Origin: Sphaerolaimus hirsutus
Lineage: Eukaryota; Nematoda; Chromadorea; Monhysterida; Sphaerolaimidae
Direction: 5' to 3'
DNA length: 64,000 nt
Assembly: GCA_964036195.1 (NCBI GenBank)
Contig: OZ038460.1
Coordinates: 1,057,504 to 1,121,503, forward strand
Shown here: piece by piece, positions 12,601 through 24,600 of the stretch
Position numbering within the stretch: the first letter of the stretch is position 1
How the letters are laid out: each line of letters begins with the position of its first letter
Position numbers and translations under genes: made by a program
The notes under the pieces: model-generated
The model's input: the letters and a program-made list of their open reading frames with translations, nothing else
What the model was told of the DNA's origin: nothing
Database searches by the model: none

Positions 12601-15600
12601 ATTCAGTTGCCAACTGAGAATTCCCCTGGCTGCATTTCCATGAACCTACGCCTAAAACAGTAAATAGATAAACACATGTAAATATATTTACATGTGCATG
12701 CACTGAGACTTTTAGACCCCACACCAGAAGGGAATATCTGTACATACTTCCTTCCATGATCAACTGACATTGAAAAAATCTTGTGCCAGGAAATGGGCCC
12801 AGGGGTCTCCTAAGGGGGGGCTGGGGGGGCTCCTCCCCCTAAATTCCCCCGCTATCTATCTATCCCGGAGGCCGCTCAGCTATATATCTATCCCGGAGGC
12901 ATCGTTTTGGCTATCTATCCCCCAAATCGGCCAGCTATGTACCTATCTGGAGCGTTTTTTGAGAAATTTCGCACCAATTTTAGCTCAAAATCGCTAATTT
13001 TCTTACCTTTTTATATTTTTTCACCTTCAAAATCGTGAGTTTCGCCTATACACATGTTTTTGTACCTATTTTTGACCATTTTTAGCCTATTTTAGCTACT
13101 TATAACCTGTTTTGAGCTATTTTTCTCCTTTCTGCCATCTATGCACTGGAAAAGCCTATATATTTTGCCCCCAAGAGCCCCCCATAAAAATTTTCAGCTA
13201 TCTATCCCTCCGGAGGAGCAATTTGCCATAGATCCAGCCCCCGCGAATGCCAAAATCTTGGAGACCCCTGAATGGGCCACCCTGTATCTGAGCTGCTGTG
13301 GGATTTGAACAGAATGCCACTTTATTATGGAGAATGCACAGCATGCACCACTGCGAAAAAAGTGTGTCACGACTAAATTTCAGTCTTGCTAGCTCTTGTG
13401 CTAGGCTTGCTTCATGTGCATTTTTTGGTTCGGCATTTTGTGTCATGTGCTTTTGGGCCCACACACTCTAGATGACACCAAAATTAGTGTCAACTAAATT
13501 CAACTTTCCTATGTAACAGAGCATGCTTAATTTTATATGTGACACTTAATTTGCATTGTTTCTGTTAAGTGTGACGCTTTCAAAAAGTTTTTCGAGTCAT
13601 TTAGTTGACATTCAGTTGACACATATTTACTATGTCAACAAGTGTTTGTGTGGGCTTTCTGGTAAAGAAGTTTTCTTACGACATGGAAATTTGTCGGCGA
13701 TTTTCTAACATAAATTAGTGACATAAGTTAATGTTGATATTTTCAAGCAAATACACGCCCACGCAAAGGTCAGTATTTAGTCACTTTCATGAATGCACAC
13801 TTTTATGGACCCCAGGAAATCTGAAGGTGCAGTTATGCGTTAATATTTACATCGTTAATATCTAACGTTCCCATGGCTAAATGACCTTTGATCTACATAA
13901 ATAGATATATAAATGTAGATACCTGAAGTATTATATACCTCTGTAACTTTACTACATCTATATACATCTATATTAATCGCGCCATTTTTTTTTGGAGGGG
14001 GGGGCAGGGTTCATTGGGCTCATGTAAAAGTCGACAAGTCAAAAATTTCAAAAATTGAGTGCACATTTTTCATCATTTTCCAAATTTATCCAATCACAAC
14101 TTATTATTACATCATAGCTTGCAGGAATCGAAGGAGTGCTACTAAAAATGCTTCAACCCGCTTTAAAGTGCTTGTTTCAATGGAATTAATCATTTCAGAC
14201 TGAAAACTAATATTCACTCAGCTAAGTGTCATAAAAAATTGATAAATTATCAACGTGACACACGCATAGGCCCACACATGTTCATTCAAAATGTGCAATC
14301 TACTTTCATATATCGTATATCGTTGAATAACACCCCCATGTGAATAACATTCTCTTTGAATAACTCCCCACAGAGTATTTGATGTGTATCCACAATGTGT
14401 ATTTGAATGATTCTGATGGCAATGACCATGAATTTTAGAATAGATACTTGTTTTTTGTTGTTGTTGAACTGTTAAATACATGGATTACATGAATTGATGG
14501 AATGCATTCGCAAAATAGATACAGTGCAAGTTCTTAGAAAAAAAATAACTCCCCCCCTTGAAAAATATCCCTTCTTGAATAACACCCCCCTTGAATAACA
14601 TCCCCCTAGAATAAATCCTCTATCTAAAACCTTCTGGCGAAATTACAACTCCCTGGGGTCTTATTCGAGTATATACAGTATGTACAGTAGACATTGGTTC
14701 TCAGAGGTTAGATAAGAAAAAGTCACAGCGATGATGAGTTTCATGCATTGATATGACACTTAAGAAGCAAACTATGTACACTTGAGGTGGCAGTGGCTTT
14801 GGCACACTTGGACTTGACATAGACGGCATATTTTGAATCACACATTTCTGCTATACAATAGATGGATCAAGATTCACGCCAAATCAGGGACGTATCCAGG
14901 ATTTTTGAGCGGGGGGGCTGCTTGTTTACGGAGCGCGGCGAGGGGGGGGGCTCAGCCCCCCCCTAAAATTTTACGTACAGAGTGGCGGAATGGCGCTGGC
15001 GCCACTAGTAGGCACAACGCCATGGCGGCATTGGCGTTGGCGCCAGCGCCATGGAACGCTGTATATGTATGTAAATATACACAATTGAGTATATTTATAA
15101 CGATTTTGGCCACAGGGAGCAAATCTGCTGATAGGACATCACCTCTGGTGAAAAATGCGCAAAAAAATTTTACGCTGACGTTGAAAAGGTGGCATTATCC
15201 GGCCACTTTCTGGTCTCACCCCGGGAGGGGGGGGGGCTGCAGCCCCCCCCCGCCCCCCCGGATACGGCCCTACGCCAAATGACAGTTAGCTGAAGGTTAA
15301 GCAGAAAATGCTAAAGTCTAGACTCTAGATCTAGACAAACAACATAGCCCTGGGGAGTATATTCAACATACTTGAAGTACCACCCAACAGCCACTATGTG
15401 CATCTTTTTGCCACATAAGGCGCTACACAGTGGATGTCAACTGGTTTCGGTGTCAACTCGATGTGGAAGGGGAATCAATCTCGCCATGTGCATTTGAAGG
15501 GTGTGCTTCTAAAAGTACCGATCTACAAAAAATCGATTTTGAGATAATCGCGATTGAAAGTTTGGAGCATGCAATACCCATACATGGGTATTGGGTATGG

Positions 15601-18600
15601 GAATTTTGGGTAAGGGTTAGGGTTGGAAAAAAAACGTTTTTTTTAACTCGGATGTTTTTTTTTTATAAAAAAAACGTTGTTTTTTTTAAAAAAACGTTTT
15701 TTTTTAATAAAAAACGTTTTTTTTAAACCTCCCAGATGTGACCTTGTGTCAACATATATAGGTATATCAGACAGTGGCAATACTCTGTGATGTTATATAT
15801 GACCATATAATGTCTGTGGAGCCATGGGATAGCATTATAAAGTGGTGATTTGTGTCAAAAATATCCATTTTTCGTCGACATATCGTTCGTATATCGCCTT
15901 ATAGTCGAATGTTCGTGACTTCAGGTAAAGTTTGGCATGGAATAGTGATCAAACAAGGTTATAAAGGGAGGTTGTTACTTTGAGAGTGAAGTTACACACT
16001 GTGGAGGTACATGGAAGCACATTACCTCAATATTATATACTACAGCAACATATGTCGGCTTATTAACCCATGGTAGCACATAGAAATGGATACTTTGATA
16101 CTAAAAATGCCACAAAACCAATGAAAACAACCACCAATGTTAATTTGTGTGTGAAATTGCGCGCTTGCGCGCAAAAATTTTGCAAAATACTTAGTGCTTA
16201 GTACTAAAAATTTCGTCCGATGTTTTTTTTAAAAAAAAACATTTCGGACGTCATGTTTTTGTTTTTTTTAAAACGTTTTTTTTAATAAAAAACGTTTTTA
16301 AAAAAACATCGGCCAACCCTAGTAAGGGTATTTCGGCCATATTGTTGGGTATCCACATGCATGAGTATAATCATTGCTTTTACACATAACACTAGCTATA
16401 TAAAATTTAGGGAATTGTATTTTTGTAGTACAGTACATTTTAAAGGAACAAATTGGTAATAGCGTGTAGATCGGTATTTTTTTAAGCACAAAATCAGAAA
16501 GCTGTAGATCGGTACTTTTACCCATAATAAAAAAGCACAAAATGAGTTTTTGCGCAACCGGACACCGATCTGACATCGGTACTTTTAGAAGCACAAAAAA
16601 TAATGTGCAGATCGGTACATTTAAAAGAACAATTTTGAAAAAAGTGTGTAGATCGGTACTTTGAAAGACACAAAAGCTGAAAAAGCTTGTAGATCGGTAC
16701 TTTTAAAATTTCCAAAACTGTATTTTGCGATTTTTTTGCTTTTTTCGACCCCCCCATATCTCAAAATTGAATTTCGCACCCCCCACATATTATATATATT
16801 TTTGAAGCGCATTTTTATGGGGACCCCAAAAATGGTCCTAACTCAAATTTGAAAAATTTGTAGATCGGTACTTTTAGAAGCACACCCTTCATTTGAACAT
16901 GGTTTCACAACCCATCAACTGAAATCTTAATGGCAACCAGTCTGCCCAGTTGACATCCAATGACACCGTATGTCAACTGAGCCAGCTGGTCTCCATTTAG
17001 ATTTTAGTTGCGAAAGCATGTTAAAATGCACATGGCAATATTGATCCGTTTCAACATTCATGACAAATCACACAAAGATCACTTTCTGGTAAGATTTGGC
17101 TCCAAAACGTTTTGAAGGTGTATGTGTGTGTGTGTCAATTATCCATGAATTGATTGACCAATTGTCTAGACATAATAAACCTCAGTTGTTTGAGCACCAG
17201 TTCTAATCACTGTCTGTATACTAAATCTGACAATTTTACATGTGAGGTTTTATAAATTACTGTTATATGTTATGTGCATGAGGTATTGGATGCATTTTCA
17301 TTTGTGTAAAATTTGTATAAAACAATCCATATTTACTTATTTTCCACTTAAAACCTTCTACCTTGAAAAGTTTTTGTAGTGAATTGGTAGCTGGACAATT
17401 GGACTAAGGTAGATGAAAGATATATTTTGCTGAACATTTTAATTACTTAGGTAAAAAGCTTTCTCCATAGAAAGGATAACTGAGAATGAGGGGCTCCCAC
17501 AGGCTCCAGCTGTAAATGAAACAGCACAAAATACTAAGCATTTTTAATCAAAAATAGAGGACTAGTTTACTCCAAATAAATTTGAACACCTTGTCCTGTA
17601 CTATTCTCCATAATAAAAGATGAATTTTATGCAGTTAAATGCACACTGAAAACATGGTATATCCAAAAAAATAAACATTGTCGAAATTCACTAAAAAATC
17701 AAAATGGTTTAAGTTAATTAGGAAATGAATGAAGTCATATTTAGTCTAATGAAATTTGAAATTTAAATTTAGGTTTTGTGCTTAACTAGTCCAAAATTGT
17801 AAAGCAAAAAGTCACTCCAGTTTGAAAAACACCACACACAATATAGCAAAGAACCCTAACTACACACTGGTATTTATGTGAATGCATATTTGCATATGCA
17901 AACTGGACAAATGTAGAAATTATGCTACACAAGAGCTATACTCGTCTCGCTTTCTTGCTTTCAAGCATACCCATACATAAGTATGCAACCAGCACACATT
18001 CATGGATTGAAAAAATGATTCTTATTTTTCAAATTTGTACATATTCAAATGCATGACTTTGCTTACTCCATAAACAGCACACATTTAAATAGAGGCCAAA
18101 GTGAGTGACCTCATGACAAACAGCTATGAATGCATGAGCTCTCGTGCACATGCTCAACAGTGTTTCTGCGTGTGTACTTGTGAGGTACATGTTTCCAACA
18201 TGCGGACACATACAAAGCACACAGTTCAAGCTGTGTCTTGCTTACTCTGCTTGACAGATGGGCACCGTGAGTAACTAGCAAACATTTGCTATCCACAATT
18301 GACATTTAGGGGGCCTGTCCTAATGTTGCGATGCTGTGATATTTGCATTCATTTTATATTGCATTGATTTCTTGTTCACCTAGAAAAAATTGAGCACCTA
18401 AAGCATAAATGTTTTAGATCAAGTTTCTATACACAAATGCCCACAGAAAATCTTTGGATCAAAGTATTGCAGCAATTTCAAACTTATATGCATTGGGTTC
18501 AAATACCAAATCCAACTGACATTTTTGTCAACATTGATATTTCTGTAACCTAAGCAGCAGTGATATGCCTCTGTGTACTTTTGACAACAGTCACAGTAAA

Positions 18601-21600
18601 TTGTGAATTCTTCTATGAACTAGGCTACATTTCACAAATACACAACCTGTTCTCATCCTGATCAGAACACCATCATTACATTCATTTATATTCAGTCATT
18701 TCATTTTTATTTATAAATACAAAAAAAATAAATGTTCTCTGGTGTTGACATTCAATGTTCTGCTGTGCTCATGTATTTACATTTTCAAAATGTCACATAA
18801 TTTAATCAATTTACAGATTTTTTCTGCCCACCCACTCAATAAAAAAATGTCCACTTTTTAGCCATACATATTTTTGTCAGCACACAAGTTCAGTGGCTAA
18901 ATGTAATTTACATCAAGCAACGAAGTTTGGACTCGAGAAAGGACATGTAAGCTCATATGCAAGCATTTCAGATTGCAAGTGAGCTATGGGAACAAATTTC
19001 AATTTCACCAACTGCATACATGCATGCACTGGAGCAAGTAATGGTTCCCAGAAATGCACATCATGTGTGCACAGAAGGCATATCAGTGTGCAACACACGT
19101 GGTGATTAGGCCTGGTGCCTGATTTCTTAGGAAACATGGTAAACTGATCATTGGTTAAATTCAAAATTTTATCAGATTATTTAAACTGGGTGATGCCTGC
19201 TGACATTTGTTCACTTTCTGCAATCATTTTAACACCTATAGCCATCCTAATTTTTTGACAATTAATTAAGCAAAGATTCCAAAAATAAACAACTGCAAAA
19301 ATATCACACTATTCCATCATAAAGATCTGAATAGATGTGCAATCTAAAATGGTTAAAAAATATTTAGTAAATATTTATATGCTAGCCCAAAGCACATAAA
19401 TAAGTAAGCAAATCCATTATTTACCAAGCATGATTTACAGTTCAGTCAGTATTTTGAATAATGTTTCCAATGTCAATGCTGCACTCGCTACACACATCTG
19501 TCATGGCGGGACACAAATGCACTCCATTCCATGTGCAACTGTGATCTATTTAGTTCAGTTTAGTGTATGCCGCCTAACATCAGTTTCAAAGCCCACTGGA
19601 CATTCTTCAAAGCAAAAATGGAAGCCAAACACTCAGCTTTCGCGTGTTTTGCGAGCATTTCAGCTGCGAATACAACATGATTGTACTAATTTATCCAGCA
19701 GATTTTCAGCGCGCGCACAAACGCCCATGTCACCTCGGCTAACAAATTCCAACCGTGTGGGAACTGCGCATGTGTATTTTATTTTATTTGGCATGCATCA
19801 ATGGGTGCTCCGTATGGTCGAGCATACTTCTCACTTCGCCATGTGCCGTATATCCATAAAATAGGCAGTGATAAAACTCACAGGATAGCCGGGGCTTAGA
19901 GCAGGCTGACTGCTGTATGAGAAGCATCAATGTGAAAAAGCTACCTACATTGATACATAGCCCAGATCTTGTGAGCTATGTATTTACAATTACATTTATA
20001 TGACTGAATTTACACCCTCTGTAGGTTCAATCTAATGCAATTTATATCATTTGAGAAAACTATTTAATATTTCATGTTGCATTTAAAAAAATGAATCACA
20101 AAATCAGTGTTTTACATATTATTATAGCTATGCCATAAATCAGAAACAAAGGGGTCAAAATTTTATGCTTTAAAAAGTGATACCATAATGAAAATATGGT
20201 CACTATTAGGGTTAGAAAAATAATTTCGGTTGTAACATTCTTCCTGTTTGATTTAAAAAATAAAAAATTTAAATAGATTTTTCTAAATTGGCCAAAATGT
20301 GGGTATAGAGCAAGGATTAGTATATTTGAGGTGGAATCGGAATCCCATTTAACCTTAATGAATTCCACCGAAAATATTGCTTTGAGTTAAAAAATAAAGA
20401 TAGACTCCACTGCTTAACCAAAAGGAAATCAGTTTACAAAAGTGTCATCACTAACCACCATTCAAATAGTGGGAAGGATTCTACTTAATATAATTCAGCA
20501 TAATTAGCACTAATTAAACAATCCTAGGTTCCATTCAATACATAAAAATATATAAAATAGTATAAAAAAGCTTCTGCAGACATGAATTCCACTAATGAAT
20601 TAGATACAATAATAGACCTCAACATTGGAGGGTGCCACTATACTACCACAAGAAAAGTCCTCACAGCTGGTGGTTCAAATTCAATATTGAACAAATGGTT
20701 TGAAAGCAACAATTGCCCCCTACCCAAGGATAAAGATGGCAGATACTTTATTGATAGGGATGGTAAATTTTTTGGCCATGTCTTGGACATATTGAGAGCA
20801 GCAGTATATGGAGCAGAGTCTAATTCTATAGTGCCTGATTGTTTTGCCCACTGGGACAGGTGAGTACATTTGTGCATGAATTTACTGGGTGATTAAAATT
20901 TGCAATTGATTATAAATCTACTGTGCTAAAATGTGCTTGCATTTTGAACCTAAGCTTCATTAGCTGTTTCTGATACAGCTATAAAAAGATAATTTAAAAA
21001 AATATTTGCACCAACATCAAAAAATAGAAAAATGAAATATAGATTAAATAATTTGGTTATCTGAAATACATATAATATATTGACACTAGCAAAGGAATTT
21101 CATTCTAGAAATGAGTGAGACTGTGAAATATGACAAATAAAAATTAATATTTATACAGCAATGCTTAATCAAGTGAAGTTGAATTCACATAAATAAGATT
21201 GTGGGGCACACCAGACATACTCAGCTTAGTGAAATCTAACAAGAAAATCTAATGCAAACAATCTATGCAAATATTTCAAGTTTCAAAGTTCAAACTTATT
21301 CAATCTTAAAGTTTATAGGGCAATTGCATACAGCACCAGTAATTTCACACAATTTATGCTCTCACCATATTTCAAAATAAGTTTCCCACAGGTTGTGCTC
21401 CGAGTGCCGCTACTATGGGCTGAACACTGTAGCTGACACTTTGGGCATGGCAAAATTGAGCACTGCACTTGCAGCTGGCACTGAAAACAGTAACAGTGCA
21501 GGCTTTATCACTATTGGATACCATGGCACCTTCACATTTGGTAGACAAGTTGGTATTTAGAATTATTCAGATCAGATAAATACAATTAGGAATGCAATTA

Positions 21601-24600
21601 GAATTTGAGTAGCAGTGACATGTCACAAGTTGCATTTAGATAATATCTTCATAGTGACCATGCACAGTTGTTTACAGCCAAAGCTTTGGAAACTGATAAA
21701 TCGTGTAAAATATCTTGGGAATCAACCAATACTGAATTTTTTGCAGTTTTCAAACATTGATTCTTTAAAATTAAAAATCTTGTTTTAAAAAATGGCTAAA
21801 AACTCCAGCCATCACATGACATTGTCTCTGAAATGTGCCATTGTGATTAAGCACTTTGCTATAGTCTGGTGTGCACCATTGCGGCCATTATAACCACACG
21901 ACCACCAACCCCCCCCCCCCCACCCCCACCCCCACAGGGCATGGCGCAGTCAGACGTGAGCTTCAGGAAGCTGTCGCGCATCCTCGTGTGCGGCAAGGTG
22001 TCCCTGTGCCGCGAGGTGTTCGGCGACAACCTCAACGAAGGCCGCGACCCCGACAGGGGCTGCAGCGGCGACAGGTACACGCAGAGGTACTTCCTCAAGC
22101 ACAACATGTTGGAACAGGCGTTGGACAATTGCGCCGCCAGGGGATTTCGGTGAGGTTTTGGGGTGGTTGAAAACGTTTTTGATCTTTGTTAATCTGTTTT
22201 CCACCCCTCAAAAAATGGTGCAACTATTTATCTATTTCTAGGGTTCGAACGGGATTGACTTTCCGGATCGGGAAGTTTTATCGGGATCGGGATACCGATT
22301 TGAATTTTTTTCGGGTCGGGATCAGTATTTTCAGATTTCAGGATCGGGGTCGTGGGTTAGGTCCCGCAACTGCTGCTGTATCGTGGAAATTTCCGGGATC
22401 CGGGATCGGGATCCCGTTCGAACCATATCTATCCCTTCTCAAGACCTTAAGCCACCCTAAATATCCATCCATTCATGTAAATATGATGTGAGAAACAACC
22501 ATCTAAACCCCCATCTACAGTCTGGTAGGCGCCTGCGGCACGGGCACCAATGGGCCGAGCAGCATGGACACAAAGTTGGCCACCGGCTCGGAGGAAGACC
22601 GCTGGGCGCACTACAACGAGTTCATCTTCCAGAGACCCTAACTCCCACTGAATGTTGAGAGAATTTGAGTGGGATTTTTGGATGTGTGCCAATTAAATGC
22701 AGATCTATGTTTTAGAATTTTGTGTTGTTGTTTTTTGTTGTGAGAGTCTCGTGTTATATTTAGGTTGTGTGTACATAAATATATAAGTTTGGATTTAAAG
22801 TAAGTCTAAACTTCCAGGCAAAATTTTCTGCTACTATGCCCTAAACCCCCCCCCCTGAACTTTCTCCCTATCTAGGGTTGAAAAAAAAACGTTTTTTAAC
22901 GCGACGTTTTTAAAAAAAAACAACGTTTTTTTAAAAGCTCCCATATATGTTCCTGGGCCAACATATATATTTAGGTATATCAGACAAGTGACAATACTCT
23001 GTGATGTTATACATGACCATATAATGGCTGTGGAGCCATGGGATAGCATTATAAGTGGTGATTTGTGTCAAAAATGTCCATTTTTGTCGACATGTTCATA
23101 TATCGCCTTATAGTTGAATGTTCGTGACTTCAAGTGAAGTTTGGCACGGAATAGTGATCGTGAAGGTTATAAAAGGAGGATGTTACTTTGGGAGTGATGT
23201 TACACACTGTGGAGGTACATGGAAGAACATTAGCTCAATATTATATACTACAGTAACATGTGACGGCTTATTCACCCATGGTAGCACATACAAATGGATG
23301 CTTTGATACTAAAAATGTCACAAAACCAATGAAAACAACCACCAATGTCAATTTGTGTGTGGCGCGCAAAAATTTTGCAGCATACCTAGTGCTTAGTACT
23401 AAAAATTTCGGCCGATGTTTTTTTTTTCAAAAAAACGTTTCGGACCTCGTGTTTTTTTAAAAAACACAACGTTTTTTAATAAAACGTTTTAAAAAACATC
23501 GGCCAACCCTATCCCTGCACGAAATTTTGAGCCATTTTCACATAATCACTATTTCTTGCCACTTTTTGCCTATTTTCACATTTAAAATCCCTATTTAGGG
23601 CTATATAAATACATTTCGCCTTTCTGGACCCTTTTCTTCCTTATACACGTTGAAAAAGCCTATTGCACCCCTGTCAGAAAAAACTTATGCTATCTTCCCC
23701 TTTGGAGGAGCGATTTACTATCTAATAACTATACTATCTATTTACTATCTATCTACTAACTCTCCCCAGGGGAAAATCCTGGAAAGAATCTCATATTGCC
23801 TATACTCTGACATACATGTAAAATGTAACTGGTTGAGTGTTTTTAGAATTTTTAGTGTTTCAGGTTACTGTGATTTTTTAAATTAACAAGCTTTCAAACT
23901 GTTACCAATTGTATATTAAATATATCAGACATGTATTATATATTTACAACTTCTAACAATGATTCATGAACAGATAGCAATTTTATTCTGGCAATGGTTC
24001 CACACACTCTAGTTGACATCGCAAATTTGTGTCAACTAAATAAAAAATTAAAAGCATCATACTAAACAGAAACAATGAAAATCAAGTGTTATGATATCAA
24101 ATTAAATATGCTCTATCACATAGGAAAACTGAAATCACATAATTTTTACAAAATTTAGTTGACTCTAATTTTGACGTCACCTAGTGTGTGTGGGCCAAAT
24201 CAATCATATGCCCAGTCAAGATTTTGTGCGACATCGATTTTCATCAATGCCAAAAGCTGCAACAAATTGTATTTGTACCATATCAAATCAGCGCTACGAT
24301 TTATTTTTACTTTAGCAACTAGAGCTTGTGTCTTGACTGTGATCGCAAACGCATGCATACCGTATTTCTTCTAATAGAACGGTATACCTCGAATAGAAGG
24401 GCATGTAAAACAATAGAAAAGCGCCCCCCCCCCAATTTAACAGCAGTCTCAAAAACATTAGGTAAAATCTCATTGGAAGAGTGCCAAAAAAATAATATAA
24501 AAATGGATAGCGGAACGTTCAAAGCATTGACACAGAGCTAAATTTCAAATTGATTCTCTGACACAAAAATATAGTTCAACTTTCATCAAAAAATAAAAAA

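Noticed and set aside
19430-19864. 144-codon open frame upstream of KCTD
   Set aside because: No recognisable domain, no convincing splice sites in phase, and Cys/His-rich composition typical of chance frames; left unannotated.
20530-20575. TATATAAAATAGTATAAAA as the KCTD TATA box
   Set aside because: It is only about 10-40 bases from the start codon and the whole region is AT-rich, so it cannot be told from background.
22239-22255. GGTTCGAAC in the MITE end as a Pol III B box or tRNA remnant
   Set aside because: No A box or cloverleaf is found at the right distance, and most family members have GGTTCAAAC; it is part of the inverted repeat.
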